NCBI GenBank assembly: GCA_963995505.1 | Contig: OZ023186.1 | Coordinates: 14,019,570-14,083,569, forward strand | Direction of reading: 5' to 3' | Length of the DNA stretch: 64,000 nucleotides | From: Hypericum androsaemum | Lineage: Eukaryota > Streptophyta > Magnoliopsida > Malpighiales > Hypericaceae | Shown: in pieces, positions 8,646-19,345 of the stretch | Layout of the letters: the number at the start of each line of letters is the position of its first letter | How positions within the stretch are numbered: the first letter of the stretch is position 1 | Position numbers and translations under genes: made by a program | The notes under the pieces: model-generated | What the model saw: only the letters and a program-made list of their open reading frames with translations | What the model was told of the DNA's origin: nothing | Databases searched by the model: none

Positions 8646-11211
8646 TTTATGGCATGGTAGATTAAGACACGTAAATCTAAACTCGCTAAGAAAGTTAGTA
8701 AGTTTAAATTTATTACCGAATCTAGAGTTCAATCCATTCGATAAATGTGAAGTATGTGTGGAGGCTAAAATGACCAAAGCACCTTTCCATTTAGTGGAAA
8801 GAAGTACTACGCCTTTAGAATTAATTCATACGGACACTTGCGATATGAAACACGTGCAAACTAAAGGCGGGAAGAAATACTTCATCACGTTTATCGATGA
8901 TTGCACGAGATACTGTTACATATATCTCCTAAAGGGCAAAGACGAAGCTCTTGATACTTTTAAGAGATATAAGAATGAGGTTGAAAATCAACTCAGCATG
9001 AAAATCAAAATGATCCGAAGTGATCGAGGAGGAGAATATGTAGCTCTGTTTGAGGAACTCTGTCAAGAAAATGGCATTATTCATCAGACGACTGCTCCAT
9101 ACTCACCTCAATCGAATGGCATAGCTGAACGCAAAAATTGAACTCTTAAGGAGATGATGAACGCTATGTTGATTAGCACGGGCTTACCCCAGAACATGTG
9201 GGGGGAAGCTGTGCTCTCAGCTAACCACATTCTAAACAAATTGCCACACAAGAAAAGGGATAAAACCCCATATAAACTATGGAAAGGAAAGAAGCCTTCC
9301 TACGGTTACCTTAAAGTGTGGGGGTGCCTAGCAAAGGTCGAAGTACCTAAGCCTAAGCAGGTGCGAATAGGACCCAAGACCATTGATTGCATCTTTATCG
9401 GATATGCGCAAAATAGTAGTGCTTATCGATTTTTGGTGCATAAATCTGAAAACCCTGAGATAAACACGGGAATGGTCATAGAATCAAGGAATGCAACATT
9501 TTTTGAAGATAGCTTTCCTAATAAGGAAAGAAAGGAAGCAAGTCCGAAGAAAAGGGCTCACGAGACTACGCAAGGGTCAAATCAGAAAGATGATGAACCT
9601 AGACGTAGTAAACGGACGAAGGTAACCAAATCTTTTGGTCCGGACTATCTAACCTATGCGTTAGAAGATGAACCCAGGACAATTCAAGAGGCATTGTCCA
9701 GTCCAGATGCTCCTCTCTGGAAGGAAGCTATCAATAGTGAGATAGAATCCATTATGCAAAACCACACGTGGGAAATCGTGGATCTCCCACCGGGATGCAA
9801 ACCTTTGGGATGCAGGTGGATCCTAAAAAGGAAATACAAAGCTGATGGATCAATCGACAAGTACAAAGCTCGATTGGTAGCTAAGGGGTTCAAGCAGAAT
9901 GAGGGATATGATTTCTTTGACACGTATTCACCGGTCACAAGAATCACATCAATTAGAGTACTCATAGCTGTTGCAGCACTCTATAACCTCCAGATCCACC
10001 AAATGGACGTAAAAACAGCTTTCCTAAATGGAGAACTGGAAGAGGAGATATACATGGAGCAACCTGAAGGGTTTGTGGCTCCCGGTCAAGAGCATAAAGT
10101 GTGTCGACTAGTCAAGTCGTTATACGGGCTAAAACAAGCGCCGAAACAGTGGCACGAGAAATTTGACAGAACAATGCTGTCAAATGGATTTAAGATTAAT
10201 GAGTGCGATAAATGTATTTACATTAAGGGCACACCTGAAGCTTACGTAATTGTATGTCTCTATGTAGATGACTTACTAATTATGGGAAGCAATAAAGAGG
10301 TTATTGTGAAAACTAAGAACATGTTAAAGAACCACTTTGACATGAAAGATATGGGACTGGCAGACGTCATACTAGGAATAAAAAATTCTAGGAAAGTTGA
10401 CGAAATTATCTTGACGCAATCCCACCACGTGGAAAGCGTGCTCAAGAAATTTGAAGCTTTTGACAAAGCTTCGGTTAAGACTCCAGTAGATTTGAATCTA
10501 CACTTAGCTAAGAATCGAGCGGACCTAGTATCTCAACTGAAGTATGCGCAAATTATCGGGAGCTTGATGTATTTAACAAACTGCACACGTCCCGATATTG
10601 CGTACTCGGTTAGCAAACTTAGTAGATTCACAAGTAATCCAGGAAAGGATCACTGGCTAGCTCTAGAAAGGGTTTTACGGTATTTAAAACATACCATAAA
10701 CCATGGCATACATTATGCTAAATATCCAGCTGTATTAGAAGGATACAGTGACGCAAACTGGATATCAGACACTAAAGACTCCAAATTCACAAGTGGATAC
10801 GTATTCACCATAGGAGGAGGAGATGTGTCTTGGAAGTCCTCTAAACAAACGTGCATAGCTCGATCCACCATGGAGTCGGAGTTTATAGCACTAGACAAAG
10901 CTGGGGAAGAAGCTGAATGGCTCAAAAATTTCCTAGAGGATATTCCGTGCTGGAGTAAACCGGTGCCTCCCGTATTGATACATTGTGATAGCATGTCTGC
11001 AATCGGGAGAGCACAAAGTACATTGTACAATGGAAAGTCTCGACATATCCGTCGGAGACACAATACCGTTAGACAGTTGATCTCTAGTGGGGTGATCACC
11101 ATTAATTATGTAAAGTCCAAGGATAACTTAGCTGATCCTTTTACGAAAGGAATCAATAGAGATCAAATGTACAGCGCAGTAAGGGGAATGGGATTAAAAT
11201 CCACACACTAA
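8646..11211 (+). pseudogene. Copia pol: integrase, reverse transcriptase, RNase H (one internal stop)
   Basis: Continues in the frame +1 relative to gag. The integrase zinc-binding part has HGRLRHVN and CEVCVEAK; the core has the acidic triad in HTDTCD, SDRGGEY and GIAERKN. A TGA at 9139-9141 falls directly after RKN. Downstream to 11211 the frame is open: integrase C-terminus, RT with [18 protein letters not shown] and the catalytic YVDD at 10261-10272, and RNase H with [12 protein letters not shown] and LADPFTKG. The high integrity (one frameshift and one stop across gag-pol) suggests a fairly young insertion. Confidence 0.9.
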
Positions 11212-11755
11212 AGAACGTCCATAGCGGTAACTCAACCATGATGAGTGGAGATCCCACAAACTTGGTTCAATGAGAAAACTAAGTTATTGAGGGTTCAGTT
11301 TAATCACCTGGAACCTATCTCATTCTCAGAAGCTGCCCAGGTGTTAGCCTGCAGCGGTGTGGTAAGGTTAAGCATTACGCTTTTAATAATTCCTATACCT
11401 TGATTAAGGTGGAGCATGACAGGATACTCCTGATAGGTGATCACCTATGTAAGTGTGAAGTGAGGCTGCTTCAAATGGGAAAAACACTTATGAATCCAAG
11501 ATACGGTCCATGGCCGAAAAGGACACAACGTGAGAATCTAAATATACTAGGGTTATTATTGTGTAAATGTTATTGTCTTTGTTTACACCAAAAGCTGACG
11601 GTTCAAAACATCACGTTCACCGAGCAGCGAGTAAATCCGATAACATATTACTAGAGAATGTTCAAAGCCGCAAGCTACCTATCTCGATGCAATAATAACA
11701 CGTCAGAACTTTCGATTAGAGTATGAATGCATTAATCATCATTCATGTGGGGGAT
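11212..11755 (+). other. Copia untranslated region between pol and 3' LTR
   Basis: About 540 bp without a convincing reading frame. An 84-codon frame at 11400-11654 has no recognised motif. The region ends with the polypurine tract gtgggggat directly before the LTR. Confidence 0.7.
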
Positions 11756-12194
11756 TGTTGGGTTTGAATGAAAATTCAATGCAAGCCCAATAAAAGAAAG
11801 GCCCAAAAGGGAGATGGAAGGTTGCAATCCCACATTGAATAGAGCAAGGAGAATTTCCTTGTTTATAAGGAATTCCCATCCTTGCCTCTCAACTTGATTG
11901 ACCTCCTAAAAGGCTGACTCACCGCTAGTTGCTTCGCACCGTCCGAGCACGCGCGCATGGCGCATTGGACGCAGGTCGCAATGGTCGCTTTGTGGCGCAC
12001 TTGGCACTTCGCACGTGCGCATCGTGTGCAACGTTCTTGGAAACGCCCTAAACAGTCGTTGTATCTTGGGGACGATTGCCGAAGCCCGTACCGCACTGAA
12101 ATATACGGGGCAATCTCGTCTTACGGAGAAAGTGTCCAACACTTGCCTCGACTGAAGTAGATCCTAATCAAATACACCACTCCGACAAACAACA
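11756..12194 (+). repeat. Copia 3' LTR (439 bp, internally shorter)
   Basis: Starts TGTTGGGTTTGAATG and ends ACAAACAACA, next to the target duplication CTCCT (12195-12199). Compared with the 5' LTR it jumps from the equivalent of 6659 directly to 7112, and it also has a contracted repeat tract. Outside these gaps the two LTRs match closely. Confidence 0.9.
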
Positions 12195-12900
12195 CTCCTT
12201 CCCTCACCACCTTCTTTCTTCCACCCCCAGCGAAAACATAAACCCAATTGCACATTTTGTCTTCAACCGAACAATCAATTTCAACCGATGTTGCTACCAC
12301 AATTTAGAAAATGATAATCCCTTCCAAATTAATGATTAACAAACCAATTATCCGATCTGGTTCATGTAGAACATTAAATCAAATCCCCATCACACAGCAG
12401 GAACATAATCCCAACGATTAAATGAAGATGCCCTCCTATTGTAAGATGATTCCTTGCTAAACCCAAACCCAAACAAAAATGACGTGTCCGACGGGGGAGT
12501 GATTGGAGGGGAAGGGTGCGGCGGTGACTCTCGTGGAGAATCCGCCCTTGCCTACGCTACCTCGGGGAAAGCCGACGGGTTCCTCGATCTCGACTGGTGC
12601 GACGGTAAGCCCCTCGCTCGTGCCAACTTCAACCTCCACCGCTCCCTGGCCCGGGAGCTCGACGATGCCGTATCGTCGGTCTCTTGTGGCCCGAGAACGT
12701 CCCTGATCTAAGCTTGCTGTTTGTGTAGCCACTCCCACGGTCCGTCGATCTATTGTGGTGGTGGTGTTCCCTGCCGGGGATAAAGAGCTGGGGGCCTTGG
12801 AACGACGCACGATGGCGACCAAGAAGGGGAGGAATCCGACAAGGCCTTGGAGCTTGGAATTGGGTTTCTATGGTGGGTCTCCGGCATAATTAAAAGCAGG
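12195..12900. other. G+C-rich non-TE-like flank, possible captured gene fragment
   Basis: After a C/T-rich stretch, 12480-12860 is G+C-rich and open in several frames (plus 12454-12711, minus 12822-12457). None shows a known domain. It resembles the G+C-rich cores of the MULEs at 35224 and 45546 in character, so capture of genic DNA by a MULE is possible. No TIR pair could be fixed around it, so this is only an inference. Confidence 0.3.
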
Positions 12901-13639
12901 TTAAGTTCCTAAGTTTTAAGTTAATGTACTGAAAAGTTTTTTCGTTAATAAAATAGTCCCTAAATTTTATGAAATTGAACTAATTTGTCTTTCTGGCCAA
13001 TTTATTTCACAAATTCAATTAAATTATAATAGAGATTACCAAAATACCCATAATAATTACCCAATCCACAATCAAAGATCTCTAGCCATAAGAAGAAACG
13101 ACAACTTCTAAAAAGTAAAAGGATAAATTATTGGGTTCGTGCCGATTTTGTTTCTGGATATGGCTGTGTAGCCTTATTGCTGATTTGCTTTAATGTTTCG
13201 GTCCCAGCAGCTCTACTAGGATTAGCAGGTATATGTTAATTTTATTTTACAGCTAATTTGCTGATTTCCTATTTTAAATTGAACTTAGATAGTTGATTTC
13301 GACACAAAAATTTACACATATCCTGATGACGTGACACGAAAAACATTAAATACACGTTTCAAGTTTATGCAAGTCTATAACTTGTTAGCTTTGACTGTAC
13401 CTGTATCACCTATACAATAGATATATAGGATTGATGTGTCTTATCCTATCGTGACACGCTTTACACCAAAAACTTGTAATTACATGTGTAAATTCGTGGA
13501 AACGTAACCTTCTCCCATCAATGATCAACCTATCCTGACTGGATGGTACGACTGACGACGGGGAGACGGGATGGGTGAAGAGGCGACGGGAGCTCTCCTT
13601 CAATCATTACATATATATTTTTTAATTTTTTAATAAATA
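12901..13639. other. A+T-rich non-coding stretch
   Basis: No gene, RNA or clear element end recognised. 12900-13020 has the style of transposon termini (gttcctaagttttaagtt) but no partner. Confidence 0.4.
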
Positions 13640-13820
13640 ATAGGGACGAATTTGCACGAATTCAATTTCGATTCAATTCGAATCAAATCGAATTTGTCGA
13701 TTTGACAAATTTTAGAAAATTTGAAACGCATTCAATTCGTCTCGGGACGAATTCGAATCAAATTAAATTGTAGACGAATCGAATCGAATCATAAATCGAA
13801 TTCTAAATTGATCTGGTTTA
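13640..13820 (+). repeat. hAT-end-like repeat rich in CGAATCGAATCG
   Basis: Resembles the right end of the hAT element at 26200-26440: gacgaattcgaatcaaat and acgaatcgaatcgaatc with an intervening cgcattcaattcgt. Could be the partner of the left-end-like block at 5237, with the intervening DNA expanded by the copia insertion, but no TSD supports this. Confidence 0.4.
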
Positions 13821-15270
13821 GGTTTCGGTGTGAAATCGTACGGACAAACTGCTCAGTTGATATTTTTGTGATCTCGATTTGTACGGTTTTAGTCGGTTTG
13901 TAGGACACGCCTAGCGTCATTAAATTTTTATGATTCTGATTGTCATTCGCAAGATTAGCAAAATCTTACCATTCTTATGCATTTCTCAATCCCAATTCTA
14001 CAATAATAAACCTATGAACACATTCTAGATTATTATTAAAACTTAGAAGATTCAAAAAGCATTGGTACAATGAATGAATTTATTTAAGGAGGTCCTGAGT
14101 TCAAACTTAAAAAAAATTAAAACTAAGGAGAACATGTCAACGCTGCGCTTTGATACTGGTAGTGTATGTACATGTAACAAATTCATTATTTACATAATCA
14201 TAAGTTTACTTGTTGAAGTGCATATACCCGAAGTTTGTATTCCGAAGGTTAAACATATATATTTCGTAATTAACATTTTTTTTCCTAGAAGAGGTTATTT
14301 ATTTATGATTAGAAAAATATGCCAGTATTCTCGACGAATACTAAAGAGGTGTTAGCTTGAAATTTTAAGTCGTCTTATTTATTGAATTTCATAATTAATG
14401 ATATTTTTAGCCGTCTATTCGTTTATATGATAGTTATTTGCACAGTTTGATCACAAAGAGCATGTGCAATTTATCTTTAGATAATATACCTTGCCATTAG
14501 AAATGAGAGATATATTTATAAAAACTCAAAAAAATTATGTCACTATCATAAGTGGGTTCCTAATATATTTATAGCGTGTATAATTCAATCAAACCAAAAC
14601 TTACTTAAGTAAAACTTTTATCAAATTACTTTAGGAAGAAAACCAATCTTCGGAATAAAAAGTGTAGATTAATCACTTTCACTAGTGGGAGCATTGAATA
14701 AGTCCCGGACCCCGGTAATTTCAACGACTCAACGTTCACAACATTGATCTTATTTTTGGGTACGATAATTGGTCAACAATGAAACTTTTCAAGTTTAAAA
14801 AAAAACTCTATGCTTATGCAAAAGCTGGAAACGCGTACAATTGGCGTTCATTGTTAGCAACAGAAACTGTTCTGGTAGTCAATGGGACCCAGCGCATTAC
14901 CAACTAGGGAATAAAAGTGTAGGTTCTGTGACACTTAGGTCTACTGCCGACCAGAAATAGGCGCCTCGTCCTGTGTGCTATTATTAGATTTTTTTTTAAA
15001 ATTAGATCCGACTTGTATCTTTTTATTCTAGCTAACTCATATCAATGAATCATTAAGAAGGTAATGTCTGCTAATTAAGGTTGCTTAGAAGGATCTTGTC
15101 GACTTTAATTGTCTTTGTATATTTTCAAGACAAATGGTTGGATTTTGTGCTCAAGATTTGTATAATAAAAAATTAAATTAATGGGTTATACAGAATGTAT
15201 AATTTATCAAAACTATAAAGACACATTTTCAATGTGCTTGCTGCTAATGTTTCTCCAAACATATTTAAAA
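13821..15270. other. A+T-rich non-coding stretch
   Basis: No convincing gene. The frame at 14074-14355 lacks any motif and has the base composition of its surroundings. Confidence 0.45.
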
Positions 15271-15395
15271 GGACAAATTAATCTTAAGTCCTTCATATTT
15301 GATCTTATCTCTGATCGGATCTCTCGTGTTTGGTAAATGATTTTTTCGTTCCCATTATTTGATTTTATTATACATTCAGGTCCATGTTACCATAA

Positions 15396-15752
15396 TCAAT
15401 TTTTTCCCGACAAAGCCCCAGTTGAAAAGACAAAGTCAGAACTTTCTCCACTATTTGTGAATGTCTCACTGCTCAGCATGTCATCGGATGAATATTCATC
15501 AGATGAAACCCTGAACATGATATCACTCTCATCTACATGAGCCTCTGAATCATCCTCCAAGTCAGATTCTACACCACTATCAACATCACCGTCTACACCA
15601 GTTTCAACACCACCCTCCAAACCATCTACCACATTGACCTCCACAATATTCTCCATATCGACCTCCACACCAGCCTCCGAAGTGGCCCCAGCAACAACAA
15701 TTTTGTCATATAGAGGCCAACATAGCCTCAAGATCGTATGCAAAAAATTCAA
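15396..15752 (-). CDS. Acidic reading frame in the MULE, possibly a transposase N-terminal remnant
   Basis: A 118-codon frame beginning MNFLHTILRLCWPLYDKIVV, then a Val/Asp/Glu-rich middle (DVDSGVESDLEDDSEAHVDE) and a Ser/Asp cluster. Acidic stretches like this precede the conserved N-terminal domain in plant MuDR-type transposases, but that domain is absent because the frame runs directly into the left TIR. It may therefore be a remnant or a chance frame from a repetitive sequence. Expression is not implied. Confidence 0.3.
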   Translation of the reverse strand: MNFLHTILRLCWPLYDKIVVAGATSEAGVEVDMENIVEVNVVDGLEGGVETGVDGDVDSGVESDLEDDSEAHVDESDIMFRVSSDEYSSDDMLSSETFTNSGESSDFVFSTGALSGKN

Positions 15753-15944
15753 AAATTCATAACCTTCCCATTCGTGCTTATAGCACCAATGTGCATACCT
15801 TTTTTCTTGAGGATGAATATATATTCAAATAACTTCATCATACTTTTGATATTCAAAACGAACAAAAAATCTTGATCGCTAGTAATTTTCTTCCCTGATT
15901 TAAGTCTGAACTTGAACTATGCACTTTCAATCGTAATTGCCTTG

Positions 15945-17473
15945 TGATACGGGAAAAAGGGATACAAGAACTAGAGTAATTTGAGATGGATCCGGAGTGG
16001 TCGTCCTAAGGTCGGCCTAATGAAAGGAAGGATTTTCACCCCTCTTTGCAATAAAGAGTAAGTAAGTAATTGTCGTCCCACAAGGACTAAGTTCTAGGCC
16101 ACAAATACGACTCGACCACTAGTTTAGGACTACAAGTAATAGATTTGTCAATTCCAAACAGGAGTTGGTTACTACAACGACTAACCTAGAAGATGATTTT
16201 GACAATAAAAGAAAGAGTGGGCTTGGTACCAATGACACCTAGATAACCAAATGGCATATGTGATTTATTAAGTTCGTGTTATGGTCCGGGTGTTTCTAAA
16301 GCAACTAATCAACACTCTCGTCATTAATTAGTCTAAATCGATCATTAATTAAGCTTAGTTAAACTAATTATACTTCTGTGACTAATTAGCTACCTAATCT
16401 AACTAATTACTAATTATAACAATCACCCTTTGGACAACTAACCACCTGATGAGATCCCTCATGAAAAGGCAACTAATTAACTAGTTAAATTGTCCATTAA
16501 TCCTAACTCCTCCTGGTGATTAGAATTATTTAAGTTCATAATCAAGATGATCAAACAAGATTAAGCATTAAACTCATTAACTAGTTCACAAACTTTAGCA
16601 TTTTAACCCCACTAAACCATAGGCTAAGTAAATGTCATAAAGGCACCAAACCCACTAATCAACTACTCGCACATATTAACTACACAACTAAACACATCCA
16701 TAGAATGAAGCAAGTAAACCATGAAAAAAGAGAGGGTTAAAGAAAGCTCAATATGATCTTCACAACTTCCAAAAGTTCTCTACAAGCTTCAACAATGGTG
16801 AGCCAAGTTTTCTTCCAAAAGAGAGAGATAGTGGAGTGGGTGAGTGATTTTAGCTAAAATATCTAAGTTTTCTAAAAGTTATCTTGCAAGGAAAGCCAAG
16901 GAGGCTATTTATACAATTTTTCTAAAGTCAAAACTAACTAATCAACTCCTAAAGTTCCAGCCATGAAAAGCCATGGACAAGGCCGAAATGGGCCCAAAAT
17001 GGTTCATGAAATCTGGCCCATTTTGGCTAGGCAAGTTCACAGATTTAAAGCTGGACTTTGGACGTATTTTTTACCCTCTTGGACTCCGAATTTGAAGAAG
17101 ACCATTAGAGACAAAGTTGTAGCCACGAATATCGTATTTCCAGAATTGCCTTACTCATCTCCATTGGACTTTGTATGCGAAAGTTATCTTCATTTGAGTT
17201 GCTCAAGGTCAGTCTCGCCCAATGTCATCGAGGTCCCGATCTTGCACCATTCTTGCCGGCTGATCCAATAGCCTTTAACACACTCCATGGTGCACCAGTA
17301 TCCTCCTCACATCTCCACAAAGTCTCCTAGCAATAAACACGAACGAAACATACTAAAATATTTGAAGCACGATATATAACACTACATCAATACATAACAA
17401 ACAAAAATACTAGAAACAACGAAAAATCAACACTAAAATATACATAGATGATCAAGTGTTTCCACACTCATCA
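15945..17473 (-). mobile_element. Solo LTR, probably Ty3/gypsy
   Basis: Read on the minus strand it starts TGATGAGTGTGGAAACACTT and ends ...CCCGTATCA, about 1.53 kb. On that strand it contains gtataaatagcctcc (TATA) and, near the end, ccttgtgggacgacaatt, a style common in large plant gypsy LTRs. No primer site or polypurine tract adjoins either end and no second LTR is seen, so it is a solo LTR. The flanking 5-mers (CCTTG and CCTAA) agree at only three positions. Confidence 0.6.
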
Positions 17474-18144
17474 CCTAACAGAAAGGAAAATAATACCAGA
17501 GCTACGCTAAGCTAGTCTACAAGCTAGGCTACGGAAAGAAAAAATAAGAGATATGTAAAGTTGTTGTGTGTTGTGTTGGTGATTTCTTCTCCTTTGTTCA
17601 TGCCATCTTTATATAAAAGGTCTCGACCTAGCCCTAGCCTTCAATATAGGAAAAACTCTCGTTAGGCCGTTTCCAACTTAGCCCAGCCTAGAATAGGAAA
17701 AATTAGTATGTCTTCCAAAACAGAGAGATTCGGCCTCTAATAGAAACACATGAGCTGTGTCGAGCAAGCAACCTTAATCCATAATGAGAATTATCCCAGA
17801 TCATAACCGAATACTAGAAGATCCACTCAATTTAAGAAAATCTCGATCTATGGCCGAATATAAGAAAATTCATCTCCATCTTGTCATTATACAACGGCCC
17901 AAGTCAAGGCCAATGTCTAACAAGCTAAACAAGTGCCAATGTCCAACAGTCTGAACAATGGTCGATGTCCAACAACCTAAACCATGGCTGATGTCCCACA
18001 GGCAACACAACGACCCCACCCCAAGGAAATGTGTGCTTCCATTTTGGCGCCCATGTGGGCGTGGGTACCATTTCATAGCCAGAGGGAGTAATTTCCCTCT
18101 CAGTGCCCATAAAGGTGCGGGTTTCACTCCATGGCTCGAGAAAC
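17474..18144. other. MULE interior, non-coding with short imperfect repeats
   Basis: A TATA-like tctttatataaaagg lies near 17606. Around 17915-17990 short units like caatgtccaacaa recur three to four times. No gene called; the open frames on the minus strand are repeat-driven. Confidence 0.4.
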
Positions 18145-18440
18145 TTCGACCACCCTTTGCTTAATGGCCCGAGCACCTTGGCCACCAACACCTTCGACCA
18201 TCCCTTTGCTTAATAGCCCGAGCACCTTGGCTACTAACACATTCGACCATCCTTTTGCTTCATGACCTGAACACCTTGGCCACTAACACCTTCGGCCATC
18301 CCTTTGATTCATCGCCCGAGCACTTTGGACACCAACACCAACTTCGGCCAAGACCTCTTCGATGACCATGGCCCAAGTCCTCTTTGATGACAATAGCTCA
18401 AAACCTATAAGATGACCATGACGCGAGACCTCTTCATTCA
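18145..18440 (+). repeat. Minisatellite, about 48-bp units then about 30-bp units
   Basis: Four imperfect copies of a unit containing cttcgaccatccctttgctt and gcccgagcaccttggcca (18145-18340), followed by three shorter units around gacctcttcgatgaccatg. Non-coding. Confidence 0.7.
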
Positions 18441-19200
18441 ATAACCTAAGTTAAGGCCTCAATGGGCATAGAATTTTCACACTCCAACACCTTGTATGCA
18501 TCTTCAACCATCATTATATAACAATACCGATCAGGTCTACATTGTCATAAAAATGAGACGTACTGACGTATATTTTATTATTATTAGCTAGACTTTTATT
18601 ATTTAGTATTTTGCTATATTGGGCTCGTTTGTCATATTTGGGCTTTTATATAGTTTTAGGCCTATTATATATTTAGGTTTGCTTGTTTCTTTATATAGTT
18701 TAACTACGTACTATTTTGGGGAAGATAGAGAGTTGATAATTGATATTTCAGAATTCTGAGGATTTTCTGTGAAAGAGTGTTTCTCTTTTGTTGCGGCCGA
18801 ACCGTGTATTTTCAATCTCCCTTTCTTGATTCTAGCAGTAAAACGCTCAAACTGTCCTTGAGACACCCTAGAGATTTAGGTGTTGCATCGTACCTTTTCG
18901 ATCTAGTTTTATCCAGGTAGATTCCAAATTAGAAATTGTCATATCCCCTTTTATATTCGCTTCCGCTACGCTACGTCACGTTCTCTTGAGGACAAACTCT
19001 AAAGAGTGCAACATGTCTTTCATCTTCCCACAACGTCAATTTGGTGTGCCAAGATAGATGGAGTTACAACATTACGGGAGAGAGGGGAGTTGGGGTAAAA
19101 ATTTTAGTAGGGGAGAGAGACTGCAACATTTTTACAAAGGTTAAAAATATAGATTTATAAGGGGGTATTTTTGTCTTTTCAAATTAGAAATTGCTGGGGA
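18441..19200. other. LTR-like, non-coding MULE interior
   Basis: 18540-19010 has LTR-like features (two tttatatagtt TATA-like sites, g-c-g-g-ccgaaccgtg downstream leader style) but start, end and TSD could not be fixed. Nothing else recognised. Confidence 0.3.
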
Positions 19201-19345
19201 GAGAGACTGGAGCAAATCACTGTTTTGAGAACACGGACGTGAATGTATAATAAAATCAAATACAGGGGGCAGAAAAATCATTTACCAAACACGGGGACCC
19301 GATCAGAGATAAGACTAAACACTAGGAAACTGAGAGAAATTTACC

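Larger units (their letters stand above)
6315..12194 (+). mobile_element. Ty1/copia LTR retrotransposon, nearly complete, two coding breaks
   Basis: Bounded by LTRs that start TGTTGGG and end CA, with a perfect 5-bp target duplication CTCCT at 6310-6314 and 12195-12199. Internal order is gag, protease, integrase, RT, RNase H, which defines Ty1/copia. Defects found: a 13-bp tandem duplication at 8618-8643 that shifts the frame, and one stop at 9139-9141 in integrase. The polypurine tract is gtgggggat just before the 3' LTR. The two LTRs differ greatly in length (968 and 439 bp). No tRNA-type primer site starting TGG follows the 5' LTR. Confidence 0.93.
15271..19345 (-). mobile_element. Mutator-like element (MULE) with long terminal inverted repeats
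   Basis: About 15271-15415 matches, in inverted orientation, about 19201-19345: shared blocks are tcttatctctgatcgg, cgtgtttggtaaatgat and tgattttattatacattc. Long TIRs of this kind are typical of MULEs. Flanks are A/T-rich and only loosely similar, so the TSD is not certain. The element holds an acidic reading frame near its left end, a nested solo LTR (15945-17473) and minisatellites (18145-18440). No transposase core (DDE domain) is visible, so it is non-autonomous. Confidence 0.6.

Noticed and set aside
12457..12822. 121-codon minus frame as a gene
   Set aside because: No domain, no splice context, G+C-rich segment open in many frames; kept only as a possible captured fragment.
18145..18440. 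Regularly spaced repeats considered as a CRISPR-like array
   Set aside because: Units are contiguous imperfect tandem repeats without unique spacers, in a plant MULE; not CRISPR.
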